DNA of 64,000 nucleotides from CAZOHG01 sp964579725. GTDB taxonomy: Bacteria > Zhuqueibacterota > JdFR-76 > BMS3Abin05. Below the pieces are notes generated by a model that saw only the letters and a program-made list of their open reading frames with translations, did no database searches and was not told the origin of the DNA. The position numbers were made by a program, and so were the translations under genes. The stretch is taken from NCBI GenBank assembly GCA_964579725.1, contig CAZOHG010000013.1, forward strand, positions 7,820-71,819, read 5' to 3'. How positions within the stretch are numbered: the stretch's first letter is position 1; every line of letters starts with the position of its first letter. Positions 16,657-25,813 of this stretch are shown here, piece by piece.

Positions 16657-18081
16657 CTATTGAATGCGAACAAATTCAATGCGGCGATTCTTGGCACGTC
16701 CCTCCCGCGTTCTGTTGGAAGCGATAGGATGATCTGGGCCGTAGCCGACAGTACGGATTCGACCGGGATCAATGCCGCGACTCACCAGATATTGCTTAAC
16801 CGATTCGGCACGGCGTTTGGAGAGTCTTAAATTGTAGCTGCGTTTGCCGACGTTGTCCGTGTAGCCGCGCACTTCAATTTTAATATCCGGGTAATCCCGC
16901 AATGTGCGGTAGACTTTGTCCAGAATGATTTTGGCATTTTCGGTTAATTCGGCACTTCCGGTTTTGAAAGTAACTCCTTCGAGAATAATAGGCGCCTTTT
17001 TCTTCAAAACAACTTCCGGCTTTTTGTCCGGGCAGCCGTCGTCATCTTTGTAGCCGTTTACAGTTTCGGCTTTGTTGGGACACTTGTCCTTGACGTCGGG
17101 GATCCCGTCGCCGTCGTTGTCCAGATCGGGGCACCCGTCTTTGTCCTGGTAGCCGTCAAAATCTTCGGCTTTATTGGGACACTTGTCCTTGACGTCGGGG
17201 ATCCCGTCACCGTCGTTGTCCAGATCAGGACACCCGTCTTTGTCCTGATAGCCGTCCAAATCTTCGGCTTTGTTGGGACATTTGTCTTTGACGTCGGGGA
17301 TCCCGTCGCCGTCGTTGTCCAAATCGGGGCACCCGTCTTCATCTTGAAAATGGTCAAAATCCTCCGCTGCTTTGGGACATTTGTCCAATTTGTCCTCAAT
17401 CCCGTCTCCGTCGGTGTCTTTCCAGCCGCCGAAATAGAAATTCAATCCCACACGCGCTTCGATATTACCCGTGTTTACGTCGTTGTAGCCGGACATATCC
17501 AGGGTTTGGTCGAACAATTGTTGGTACCGCAGGCTTAAATCCAATCCAACGGCGTCGGAAAAAAACACCTCCGCACCAATTCCCACATCGGCCAGGGCGT
17601 TCATTTGCCAACCGCTCACCCGATCGCCGGAAGGCGGCCAGGGGAAAAGATTATTTTCCTGTGCCACGTTGCGCAAGTCCCAAAACAAAGCGCCACCTCC
17701 TGCGGTCAAATACGGATTAAAACGGGAGTCCGGCCGAAGATTAAGGCGCAAATTGGCCATGAGCGGATACAAAAATGTGCGAAACGGCGTGCCAGGCCGC
17801 AGCGTCACGTAGCTCATAATGCCGCTTTTCGCTGCGTCTCTCGGACGCGACCACCCGGCTGCCCCGCTCAGTTCCAGTCCCACCGTTTTACCAAAACTGT
17901 GCGTGAGGGCCAGACCGAACCACGGACTGATTAGGGCATCGTCGTGGTCGCCACCCACCAATTTGGTGGCGCTGCCAAACAGTCCGATGGCCGACTTCCC
18001 TGCGGATTGCTGTGCCAGCAGTGAAGGCGCCAACCAGCCCACAATCAGCCCAAGGGCCAAAAAATACTTGATTTGTCTCAT
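16657..18081 (-). CDS. OmpA-family outer-membrane protein with thrombospondin type 3 repeats
   Basis: 474 residues: signal peptide (1-23, ending SLLAQQ), an eight-strand-type beta-barrel (about 25-225), about four 33-residue thrombospondin type 3 (calcium-binding) repeats of the form DNDGDGIPDVKDKCPNKAED (about 225-365), and a C-terminal OmpA peptidoglycan-binding domain (about 370-474) with KIEVRGYTDNVGKRSYN and LSKRRAESVKQYL. This is the OprF-like architecture of FCB-group bacteria: it ties the outer membrane to the cell wall, with a rigid calcium-bound linker. Start ATG at 18081 with AAGGAGGA nearby. It has its own terminator. Confidence 0.94.
   Translation of the reverse strand: MRQIKYFLALGLIVGWLAPSLLAQQSAGKSAIGLFGSATKLVGGDHDDALISPWFGLALTHSFGKTVGLELSGAAGWSRPRDAAKSGIMSYVTLRPGTPFRTFLYPLMANLRLNLRPDSRFNPYLTAGGGALFWDLRNVAQENNLFPWPPSGDRVSGWQMNALADVGIGAEVFFSDAVGLDLSLRYQQLFDQTLDMSGYNDVNTGNIEARVGLNFYFGGWKDTDGDGIEDKLDKCPKAAEDFDHFQDEDGCPDLDNDGDGIPDVKDKCPNKAEDLDGYQDKDGCPDLDNDGDGIPDVKDKCPNKAEDFDGYQDKDGCPDLDNDGDGIPDVKDKCPNKAETVNGYKDDDGCPDKKPEVVLKKKAPIILEGVTFKTGSAELTENAKIILDKVYRTLRDYPDIKIEVRGYTDNVGKRSYNLRLSKRRAESVKQYLVSRGIDPGRIRTVGYGPDHPIASNRTREGRAKNRRIEFVRIQ
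17071..17367 (-). repeat. Coding tandem repeat, three 99-base units
   Basis: Three nearly identical 99-base units (starting 17071, 17170 and 17269) encode the Asp-rich type 3 repeats of the OmpA-family protein; a fourth, more diverged copy follows. The high identity at DNA level suggests recent copying, so copy number may vary between strains. Confidence 0.9.
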
Positions 18082-18171
18082 CTTTCTTCCTCCTTGTTTC
18101 GGTTTATTTTTCCAACAGGTTTTTGACAACCTAATTGGTGCGTCGCATAGAGTGTTCAAAAAACATGAAAA

Positions 18172-18369
18172 TCACTGCTTATTGAGACCCGATTCTTTCT
18201 TCTTACGCAAATCGAGCATTTCCTCCGAAAGGACTTCCATTTTTTGTCCCCCGTTCTTCTTTGACCAGTGGAACGTCTCACCGCAATGGGAACACACAAC
18301 ATATTTTCCCAGCACTTTGCTCGGGTCCAGTTCCACCTTTTTTCCGCAATAGGGACATTGAATTTTCAT
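18172..18369 (-). CDS. Small zinc-ribbon protein
   Basis: 65 residues. Two CxxC knuckles, CPYCGKK and CSHCGET, make a zinc ribbon at about 4-30 (the MJ0042/FmdB-like 'zinc-ribbon' type), followed by a charged helix. Role unknown; such proteins often help regulate or assemble partners. The ATG at 18369 is the best fit to the zinc ribbon, though the ribosome site is weak and a longer form is possible. It lies 90 bases upstream of the OmpA-family gene on the same strand. Confidence 0.75.
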   Translation of the reverse strand: MKIQCPYCGKKVELDPSKVLGKYVVCSHCGETFHWSKKNGGQKMEVLSEEMLDLRKKKESGLNKQ

Positions 18370-18563
18370 GGGAAATCCATTCGATTTTTCACTTAAGAAG
18401 AATTCAAAATGAATGCCAAAGTAAAGGGCATTTCTGTAACACATAAAATTACAAGAAGATAGCCCAAAAGAGGGGCCAGTATTCCAATTGGACCGAAGAA
18501 AGGCTGCGCGTTTTGGCGCAAACTTTGGGTGATTTACCCCTTTTGGAGTGAGGAAAAAATAGC

Positions 18564-18594
18564 GCCTGCCGGAAAAAGGCCCATTCCGGCAGGC
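18564..18594 (-). terminator. Rho-independent terminator after LEA14-like gene
   Basis: Perfect 11-base stem, GCCTGCCGGAA (18564-18574) and TTCCGGCAGGC (18584-18594), followed on the minus strand by GCTATTTTTT. Confidence 0.85.
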
Positions 18595-18600
18595 TTATTT

Positions 18601-19488
18601 TTAGCGGGAAATAGCCAGTTGACCGCTTTTTTGAAAGGGCCACTCCACATTTTTGAGGACGGGGAGGGAACTGGACAGCTTTAATTTTCCGCTGAAATCG
18701 TAGGGAAGCTTTTTCCCGTTCATAATGGCGTTGTAAAAACTCATGCCGATGTCGGCAAAGTGGAGCGTGATCGGCAAAATAATGTCATTTTCCCCCTTGG
18801 CAGAAATGGTTTTTTGTGGTTCCGATTGTCCCGAAAGCCAATTCCGGCCTGCTACCTTGAAGGCATAAGCCAGATGGTTTAGATTAAGGGTGAACCCATT
18901 GGGGTTGGTTAATTTTACCACCAATTCCAGATCAGCTTTCGTGAAACTGAGATTTTTTAGCCGCAAGGTTTTAATCCCGATTTTGGGGATTTTGGCCAGC
19001 GGAAGGGTGCCGCTTTTGCTGGCTGGAATTTTAACCAATCCCAAAACGGGCAATTGGAAGGAGAAATCTCCTTTGACCTGGTAGCGGGTGGTGTCTTTGT
19101 CTTTTAAACTTTGGTAGGTTTTGTACACGTCCGCAAAACTCAAAGACACCGGAATATTGATTTTGTTGGTGCCGTTGGCAGGAATGTCCAGCACCTCGGA
19201 TTTGTTTCCGGAAAGCAGGGAATGACCGTTCAAAATAAAATCGTAATGGAATCCCTTCAAATGAATGCCCACCGCGTTGGGATTTTTGACCGCTACATCA
19301 AAATTCAAATCCGCTTGGGTAAAACTGAGCTTTTGCAAACGAGCCCCCACTACCTGGACGTCGGGTTTCTGTACGGCTACCTGGGTGGCTATTTGTTGAA
19401 GGGCAGCGCAACCCACCCCCAAACTTGTCGCCAGAAGAAGAAACAAAATAAATTTTGTCTTTCGGTGGTGCAATGTGTTTGTGGTCAT
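18601..19488 (-). CDS. LEA14/WHy-domain lipoprotein, two domains
   Basis: 295 residues with an N-terminal hydrophobic stretch and a Cys27 in LGVGCAALQQ that looks like a (slightly imperfect) lipoprotein site. Two WHy (water stress and hypersensitive response, LEA14-type) domains follow, about 45-165 and 170-290; each has the pattern L-x-F-T-x-A-D-L-x-x-x-V-x-x-x-NPN (FTQADLNFDVAVKNPNAVGI and FTKADLELVVKLTNPNGFTL). Such proteins are linked to desiccation and osmotic stress. The ATG at 19488 has AGGAGGATAATC before it. The same frame stays open upstream to 19680 (see next entry), so a longer form is possible. Confidence 0.85.
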   Translation of the reverse strand: MTTNTLHHRKTKFILFLLLATSLGVGCAALQQIATQVAVQKPDVQVVGARLQKLSFTQADLNFDVAVKNPNAVGIHLKGFHYDFILNGHSLLSGNKSEVLDIPANGTNKINIPVSLSFADVYKTYQSLKDKDTTRYQVKGDFSFQLPVLGLVKIPASKSGTLPLAKIPKIGIKTLRLKNLSFTKADLELVVKLTNPNGFTLNLNHLAYAFKVAGRNWLSGQSEPQKTISAKGENDIILPITLHFADIGMSFYNAIMNGKKLPYDFSGKLKLSSSLPVLKNVEWPFQKSGQLAISR

Positions 19489-19680
19489 GATTATCCTCCT
19501 CGATTTTTGTGGTGTGTGGTTTTTTTCCAGGTCTTTACTCAGGACGTTAATTTTCCAGACCCTTTCCAGACGCTTGAGTTCCAATTTAGACAATTTCCCC
19601 CGCAAAATCCAGCCAAAAGCGAACGACAACACGGAAACCAGAGCAAGACAGAACGCAAGTTTACCGAGTAGATACAGCAT
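19489..19680 (-). other. In-frame hydrophobic extension upstream of the LEA14-like gene
   Basis: From an ATG at 19680 the frame of the LEA14-like gene is open for 64 further codons and begins with a clear membrane segment (LGKLAFCLALVSVLSFAFGWILRG), then a basic linker. The ATG overlaps the C-terminal end of the OmpA remnant as operon genes do. Either the LEA14 protein is made from here with a membrane anchor, or a small membrane protein once ended here and lost its stop. The internal start has the better ribosome site. Confidence 0.4.
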
Positions 19681-20343
19681 GGGCAGGATTCTCCAATAAT
19701 CTAAATTCCACGCGCCGATTCTGCGCGCGTCCTTTGGGTGTGATGTTGGAAGCACACGGAAATTGGCTTCCGAAACTCTTTGCAATTAGACGTTTTTCGG
19801 AAACCCCCTTTTTTTGAGAAACTGGCAGACAAATGCGGCCCATTTCCGTGCAAGGACGGTGTTTCGGGCCGCCGAACCGCTGGAATCCGAATAGCCGGCC
19901 ACCAGCAGGAAAACAGTCGAGTGCATTTTCAGGGAGTCAGCCAATGCGTTCAGAATTTTTGCGTCCTTTTGAATCGGGTACCATTGGTCAACCGGAAAGT
20001 GAAGGGTTGCGTGCCTGAGCCATCTCCGAAAGACTTTCAGGGAATCGCGGGCTTGTGCAAAGGGGCGAACCGACAGGTGGTCCGTCACTTTTTGAACGCC
20101 GCGAAGGGAGGCAACTGTTTGAATGGCGCGCATTTTCTGGGCTCGGCTGGAGAGCGTACCGTTTAGGCAGACCGTTTGTCCCCGCACCAAAACCGAAATG
20201 GGTGGTAAACCGCTTTTTTGCAATGCCCGAACAGCCTGTCGATTCAGGTCTATTTCGATTCGGCCAGAGGTGTGAATCAGGCACACCGTCAGCACTGCCA
20301 ACAGAATCCCGGCAAAAGTGAGTCGGGTAGCTTGAATGTTCAT
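19661..20343 (-). pseudogene. Frameshifted BON-OmpA domain protein
   Basis: The first frame (20343-19786) encodes 185 residues: an N-terminal membrane helix (LTFAGILLAVLTVCLIHT), a BON domain (about 30-95) and the front of an OmpA domain (VFLLVAGYSDSSGSAARN, then ARKWAAFVCQFLKKRGFP), and stops. The rest of the OmpA domain continues in another frame to 19661, with KRLIAKSFGSQFP and SNITPKGRAQNRRVEFRLLE. Adding one A to the five-A run on the minus strand (T run 19793-19797) restores one protein of about 226 residues. So there is a one-base deletion in a homopolymer: true mutation, phase variation or sequencing error. Confidence 0.8.
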
Positions 20344-20442
20344 GGGCTAATCCAACTTTAGTAAAATTTCCAAAATCCGGTGCGGAGCCTTTCGCTTTGT
20401 CCCACTCAAAAGGGCCAGGCCAAGTGAGGGGAGCTGGAAAAA

Positions 20443-21813
20443 TCAGCGTTGCGTGTGGTGCCACGCAACCAACAGAAGGCGGCGTGCAATTTCTTCAAAG
20501 TAATCCCCCATGTAGGGACCGTAAAAAGACATCAGCCGCGATTCGTACGCATTGTAGTGGTAGTATTTTCCGGGCACCACGTATCCCAGGTAGCTTCCGT
20601 TAAAACTGGTGGGAACCAATTGAAGGCCCTTTTCAAAAGCCAACGCTTTGAGAACCAGTCCGATTTCGCCGCTCAGCTCAGCCGGAATGCCGATAAAGAT
20701 TTCTTTCCCCAACAAAACGGCGTTAAAAAAGGTGTCTCTTTCTTTTAAAATTTTGGCGGCTAAGAAAGGCGCCAGCCGCAAATTGTCAGAAATCCGAATG
20801 GTGTACGAAGGCAAGGCTACCGGCACACCCACGGGCAGCAGGGGGACATTGGCGTGAAAAGACGTGGTTTTGAGGTGAAAAAGAACGCTGTCCGCAAGAG
20901 CTTCACCGATCATTTTGGCGCGGTCAAAGTCCTTGCCTTTGCCCGCCGGGCGGTGGCTGCCCACGCCGCCCGCAAAAAAGACACAGTGTCCGGGGAGGGC
21001 CCGTTCCAATTTTCGCTCCAAATACCCGGGGTAATCGGCGGAAATGAGGAAATTGCTGGCGGGGAGTACTGTGGCGTGAGCGCCGAAAGAAACGAGGACA
21101 ATTTGCTTGCCGGAATCAGTGCGAAAGGCCGTAAACACGGCCTGGTCGTCTGTCCAGCCCTTTTTGCCGATTAGCCGGTTTCGAATGAGGCCGGGAGCGT
21201 GAAAATTCCCCCAGCCAACCTCGGCTCTTTCAAAATGAGCGGTGGCTTGCTCAATAGCGGCCACAAATTGGCGAATTAAAAAGTGCAGAATTTTGGGGTC
21301 GTTTTTTCCTGCGAATTGTTCTTCTAACCAGGTGGTTCCCCAGGCGCCGACGGCCGAGTGCGAATGGGTGGCGCCAAAGAGAATCTGGCGGCGGTCAATG
21401 CCCAATTTGGGGTGAATCTCCGCCAGTACGCTGTCCGCTAATTGGCGGGGTACAATAAGAATGTCCCCCGCCACCAAAATGGCTTCCTGCCCGCCGGATT
21501 TCAGGGCAATGGCACGGACGAAGAGGGAGTCGTGCACGCCCACCGAGGGCTTTCCCTTGCGGTCTCCGTAACCGGCCAGCGGCGTGCCTACGGGTGGCGT
21601 AATGGAAGCTTTTCCGAATCCCACAAAAAGCGGAGCCGGTTTTGTGTGAGGAAGAGCCGCGTCAACCGCCCTTAAGTTGGTCATGGTTTTGGCGTAGTAC
21701 CCGGTTTGAAAATAGGGGGTGTAGTCCACCGGACGAATGACCACAAAGGCAAGAACGACGCCCAAAATCAGAAGGGCGACCACCCCCCAGATAATTTTGC
21801 GAAAGATTTTCAT
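20443..21813 (-). CDS. Neutral/alkaline ceramidase-like hydrolase, membrane-anchored
   Basis: 456 residues with one N-terminal membrane helix (about 4-28). The body resembles the N-terminal domain of neutral ceramidases: GFGKASITPPVGTPLAGYG at about residue 65, LVAGDILIVP, and the zinc-ligand-like GATHSHSAVGAWG. It lacks the C-terminal Ig-like domain and is shorter than true ceramidases, so hydrolysis of ceramide is not assured; such short relatives are frequent in carbohydrate-use loci. The active site should face the periplasm. The ATG at 21813 is chosen for the membrane helix and a GAGGAA site. It heads leftward from the catabolic block. Confidence 0.8.
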   Translation of the reverse strand: MKIFRKIIWGVVALLILGVVLAFVVIRPVDYTPYFQTGYYAKTMTNLRAVDAALPHTKPAPLFVGFGKASITPPVGTPLAGYGDRKGKPSVGVHDSLFVRAIALKSGGQEAILVAGDILIVPRQLADSVLAEIHPKLGIDRRQILFGATHSHSAVGAWGTTWLEEQFAGKNDPKILHFLIRQFVAAIEQATAHFERAEVGWGNFHAPGLIRNRLIGKKGWTDDQAVFTAFRTDSGKQIVLVSFGAHATVLPASNFLISADYPGYLERKLERALPGHCVFFAGGVGSHRPAGKGKDFDRAKMIGEALADSVLFHLKTTSFHANVPLLPVGVPVALPSYTIRISDNLRLAPFLAAKILKERDTFFNAVLLGKEIFIGIPAELSGEIGLVLKALAFEKGLQLVPTSFNGSYLGYVVPGKYYHYNAYESRLMSFYGPYMGDYFEEIARRLLLVAWHHTQR

Positions 21814-21924
21814 GGCTTCGTTTTCCTCGATTTTTTTTACCGACGGGAACCGGCGATGGGTCACTGCTATTTTTGACTTGTTTTTTGTAGAACCGCACAG
21901 AATCGCGGCCCAAAACAGAAAAAA

Positions 21925-22926
21925 CTAAACCAAACGTTCCACCTCCACAGGTTTTTTCTGCTTGGCCGATTGAATCAGAGCTTCCAAAACAAGCAGATTT
22001 TGGAGTCCCATTTCGCCGGTAACTTCGGGTTCTTTTCCTTCTAAAATACAGTGTGCGAATTCACAGATTTCATTTTTGTACGCCTGGTCGTCAGGTTCGG
22101 TAAACGTGGTTTTGAGAGATTCGTCACGGCCGCCGTGGAGGCGGGTAAGCGTGACACTCTTAAAATCCAAAAAGGCGTTGTACTCCGTGCCAAAGATATT
22201 CAGGTAAAAAGCGTGTCGGGCCACGTAGTGGCTGGAAAATGTGCCCAAAATATTCCCCTGGAATTTGAACAGCGAGACGCTGCTGTCTAAGGCGTCGCCG
22301 GGCATGAGCGTGTGCTGCTGGAAGGAAAAGCCTTCTACAATGGGTCCCAAAAGGTACTGAAGGGTGTCGATTCCGTGGATGCCCAATTGCATGAGCGGTA
22401 CGACCGGGCAGGTGGTTTTATGGGTTTTCCAGGCGGGAACGGCAGCATCGAGACCGGAAGGGGAGGAAAAGTTCCCTTCAATGCCCACACCCTGTCCCAA
22501 TTGGCCGGATTCAAGCAACCGGCGCGCGTGTCGAAAAGCCGCGTATTTGCGAACGTGGTGTCCCACTTCTAAAACAACACCGGCTTCTCGTGCGGCTTTT
22601 ACAATGGCGCGGCCGTCTTCCACCGTGTTGGCAATCGGTTTTTCGAGGAAAATGTGTTTCCCGCTGGCGGCAGCTTTTTCCGCCTGCCTTCTGTGCAAAT
22701 GGTTGGGGGACACAATCGCTACGGCGTCCAATTCGGGGCTGGTCAGAACCGCCTCGTCGGATTGAGACGGTGTACAACCAAGTTCCTCCACGGCCTCTTG
22801 CAGGGCCTCCGTGTTCGGGTCGAAACAGCGGACGATCTCAAAAGCGTCGCACGCCCTTACGGCGCGCCGAATGGTGTGCCCGTGGCCCCCCACGCCTACC
22901 AAACCGATTTTTATTTTGTCTGACAT
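21925..22926 (-). CDS. Gfo/Idh/MocA family oxidoreductase
   Basis: 333 residues. Rossmann fold with VGVGGHGHTIRRA at about 10-22, the EKPIANT motif (catalytic-lysine region) at about 95, and GHHVRKYAAF and HGIDTLQYLLG in the substrate half. These enzymes oxidise, reduce or epimerise sugars and cyclitols with NAD(P). Its gene is 16 bases downstream of the secreted glycosidase-like gene and is probably in its operon, so it may process the released sugar or uronic acid in the cytoplasm. No signal peptide. Confidence 0.9.
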   Translation of the reverse strand: MSDKIKIGLVGVGGHGHTIRRAVRACDAFEIVRCFDPNTEALQEAVEELGCTPSQSDEAVLTSPELDAVAIVSPNHLHRRQAEKAAASGKHIFLEKPIANTVEDGRAIVKAAREAGVVLEVGHHVRKYAAFRHARRLLESGQLGQGVGIEGNFSSPSGLDAAVPAWKTHKTTCPVVPLMQLGIHGIDTLQYLLGPIVEGFSFQQHTLMPGDALDSSVSLFKFQGNILGTFSSHYVARHAFYLNIFGTEYNAFLDFKSVTLTRLHGGRDESLKTTFTEPDDQAYKNEICEFAHCILEGKEPEVTGEMGLQNLLVLEALIQSAKQKKPVEVERLV

Positions 22927-22942
22927 CTGGTCTCCTTTTCAG

Positions 22943-25813
22943 TTAGCGTTTTCCGGTAGCCGGATTCCAGGCTTCAATCACAAAATAGGGCCGTGCCTTC
23001 CACGTGTCCGGAAATTTGGTGCCGTTGTTGTGCACGTCGATTGCCTCCAGGTGGAAAAGTGCGCCGTGAAACGTCAGGGGTACGGTAGCACGGTAAAGAT
23101 TTTTTCCCACTTTTTTCATGGGAAGCGCCTTCCAGGGAGCGTACGAGGGGAGTTCCTTGTAGTAAACTTTGGCGGATTTCACGCCGGAAGCGTCCCAAAT
23201 AGTGGCTTCCACAGTAAAATGACTGGCAGGAATTTTCACACCGCGAAAAGTGTAGCGAATGGTGGGCGGTGTGTCATCTTGCGTAACGTCCACCACAAAG
23301 GGATGCTCGGGTGCGTTTTGCGGCCAGAAACACGTGTGGCCTCTGGCGACGGCCTTTAAGTAGTATTCCACGTGTGACGTATTTTGGGTCAGTTTTGCCG
23401 GCAGCGTGGCCAGAAATGTAATGTTAGGGTAAAACCGCCTTAATTCTATTTGTTGGTACGTCTTTTCTCCCTGGCGGCGGAAAAATACCCACACCCTGCC
23501 TCTCGGGGCGTGTTTCAGGCCGCCTTTCCAGAATTTCAGGCTGGCTGTAATGCGCAGCACCTCACCCGGTTTAGTCCGAAAAACGGGAAGGTGGCCAATT
23601 TTTAGCGGCCCCTTGTAGTTAGCGTTGGCCTGCGCCAACCAGTAAAGCTCGTCACGCAAAGTTTGAATATCCGATTTCAAAATGGGGAGCTGGGCAGCCC
23701 AGGTGTAATCATTGGTGCGCATGCGAAGTTCTTCCACAATCGGGTGGTAATGAATGGCCGTGATTTTGGCCAGGTCTTTCCAGTAGTCGTAGGCGCGTTG
23801 TGCGTGTCGGATGGCCGGTTTCAGCGTCCCCCAATCCCCGGTCTGTTTAAAATATTCCAACTGGACGGCGGCGAGGAATTTTTCGCTGTAGTAAAGAGCC
23901 AGGTCTGCCAGAGCCTCGGCGTCCATTCGCGTACATTCGTATTCCTTGTTGTTCAAATCGACCTCGGTGTTGGCTTTTCGAATGGTGGTAAAAATATGAT
24001 TGGCCAACCTTTTCAACCGTCTGGAAACCTCCAGGGGTGAATGGCGTCCCGAAACCTTTCCGCTCAGTTGTTCCGTGACGAACTCTCGCACACCGGAATA
24101 GGCGGTGGAATCCAGTGCCGTGACCGGCAGGAATCCATCGATGCCCAGATCGACCCGGGTTTCGACCCAGCGGAAAGCACCGTTTCCCACCTCGTATTCA
24201 GGAGCGTCTGCGCGATGGTCCACGCCGAGGCAGTGGGCCTGGTACACCAAAGGGATGACCTTGCTGGAGGTTGCAACCAGGTCTTCTACGTCTTGTGCCC
24301 CCACTTTCCCGAAGCGGCGCTCGAAAGCCTTCATCCACACTCGCGCGTCCTCGTGGGGATTGTAGGACAGGCGGCCCCAGAGCAAATTCCAGAACCAATT
24401 GCGTTGGAAACCCCAATCGAAAAAGTGGTGGTCCACCCGTTCCGTGTTGTGGTAGAAATCTGTCCAAGGGAAATAGGCTTCCATCGGTTCAATGGTGAAG
24501 CCAACGCCGTTGCCGAAATGCAGGGTTTCGACGGTGCGGCGTACAAATTCCGGGTCCCCCCAACGAAAAATACGGTGTGTTCCGTTGAACCGCACCTGCC
24601 AAATGATCTGGTAGTTCTGGGGACGATCCGTGTAATTTTCGTAGGAATAGCTTAAATGCCACGGTCGGCGACCGGTGATGGCATGGTACGGGGCTCCCAT
24701 GTGTTCCCCGTTGTATTTAATTTCGACGAAAAAACGGCCGGGGTAGCAACTGGCCAAACTGTCCACTGTTTTGCGTGTGGTCAGCCAGCTTCGGGTGTAC
24801 AAATGCATGTCGGTTCGCCCGGCGTCTTTAATGCCCGCCACGTAGGTGTCCCGGAAAAAGCCCCCGCGCTTGCCGGATTCACCGATTCGGAATCCGAAAG
24901 TCCAGAGCCCGGGCACCGCTTTCAGAAATTTGGCCGTCACTTCCCGAATGTAAAGTTCCAGGTCTTTTCCCCTCAGTTTGGGGCGCAAAATGTGCGGGTC
25001 ACCCCGAAAGCGACCCGGCCGGATTTGCCCCGGCCGCGAGTCCAGGCTGTAATTCATGATGCCCACGTGAATGCCGCGTTCTTCGGCCATGGCAATGATT
25101 TTGTTGAGCATCGCGACGTTCCGACGACATTCCTGAGGAGGGGAACCGATTTCCGGAAAGCGGTCCGATTTGACAAAATAGGTAAAAAGGTTGAAAAAAT
25201 TGGTGTTGTACACGTCGTAAACCCCGTGAATGTCCAGAAGATTAAACCGATTAAAGGAAAGTTGGTCCAGGTACTTTGTCCAGAAATCCAAGCTGTAAAA
25301 CCACGAAGCCTTGTTCCACAACGCCTGCGTGTGTAAAAAGGGATTCACGGCGCGAATTTTGACGAAAGGCGTTTCGGATTTCGGGTGAACGCGGTGCAGG
25401 AGTTTTTCGTTTGGAGCGCCCCAGCTCACCTGTTCCGCCACGTCGTAGGTTCCGTACATGGTTCCGACGGGGTCGGAGCCCAGCACAAAGATAGTCTTTT
25501 TCCGAATCCGAAGCGCAAAGGATTCTCCTTTTGAAAAGTGGAGATTCCAGCGGGAAGCCAGTTTTTTGCCCTCGGACGAACGGGTGTCGACCACGCGAAT
25601 GGTAACCAGATTTTGCGAATGGCCGTTTTGGGTGACGTTGAACCCAGCCGCCTGAAGTTTTTGGGTCAAAACTTCCACGCCGTGTCGAATTTGCGGGGCG
25701 GCTTTTGGGGGGACGAGAAGATTCACCGTCTCACCGGCCAAGGCAATGGAAATAAAGGTGAAGAAAAGAATCCAACTGAACAAAATGCGCCGAAAAGAAT
25801 GTGAATACGTCAT
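22943..25813 (-). CDS. Secreted glycosidase-like protein (GH67/GH20b-type N-terminus)
   Basis: 956 residues. Signal peptide 1-26 (cut after SIALA). About 28-150 looks like the GH20b/GH67 N-terminal accessory fold (IFVLGSDPVGTMYGTYDVAE). From about 155 to 500 a TIM-barrel-like part follows (SFNRFNLLDIHGVYDV, AMAEERGIHVGIMNY), with candidate acidic catalytic residues in FGFRIGESGKRGGFF and VEIKYNGEHMG. A helical region and a C-terminal Ig-like domain (about 845-950) end it. It resembles alpha-glucuronidase-type proteins but I cannot assign a GH family. With the heparinase-like lyase next to it, a uronic-acid-containing glycan is a plausible substrate. Confidence 0.7.
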   Translation of the reverse strand: MTYSHSFRRILFSWILFFTFISIALAGETVNLLVPPKAAPQIRHGVEVLTQKLQAAGFNVTQNGHSQNLVTIRVVDTRSSEGKKLASRWNLHFSKGESFALRIRKKTIFVLGSDPVGTMYGTYDVAEQVSWGAPNEKLLHRVHPKSETPFVKIRAVNPFLHTQALWNKASWFYSLDFWTKYLDQLSFNRFNLLDIHGVYDVYNTNFFNLFTYFVKSDRFPEIGSPPQECRRNVAMLNKIIAMAEERGIHVGIMNYSLDSRPGQIRPGRFRGDPHILRPKLRGKDLELYIREVTAKFLKAVPGLWTFGFRIGESGKRGGFFRDTYVAGIKDAGRTDMHLYTRSWLTTRKTVDSLASCYPGRFFVEIKYNGEHMGAPYHAITGRRPWHLSYSYENYTDRPQNYQIIWQVRFNGTHRIFRWGDPEFVRRTVETLHFGNGVGFTIEPMEAYFPWTDFYHNTERVDHHFFDWGFQRNWFWNLLWGRLSYNPHEDARVWMKAFERRFGKVGAQDVEDLVATSSKVIPLVYQAHCLGVDHRADAPEYEVGNGAFRWVETRVDLGIDGFLPVTALDSTAYSGVREFVTEQLSGKVSGRHSPLEVSRRLKRLANHIFTTIRKANTEVDLNNKEYECTRMDAEALADLALYYSEKFLAAVQLEYFKQTGDWGTLKPAIRHAQRAYDYWKDLAKITAIHYHPIVEELRMRTNDYTWAAQLPILKSDIQTLRDELYWLAQANANYKGPLKIGHLPVFRTKPGEVLRITASLKFWKGGLKHAPRGRVWVFFRRQGEKTYQQIELRRFYPNITFLATLPAKLTQNTSHVEYYLKAVARGHTCFWPQNAPEHPFVVDVTQDDTPPTIRYTFRGVKIPASHFTVEATIWDASGVKSAKVYYKELPSYAPWKALPMKKVGKNLYRATVPLTFHGALFHLEAIDVHNNGTKFPDTWKARPYFVIEAWNPATGKR

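Noticed and set aside
17071..17390. Regular 99-base repeats that could suggest a CRISPR or satellite array
   Set aside because: They are in frame, encode Asp-rich type 3 repeats of an OmpA-family protein, and have no unique spacers.
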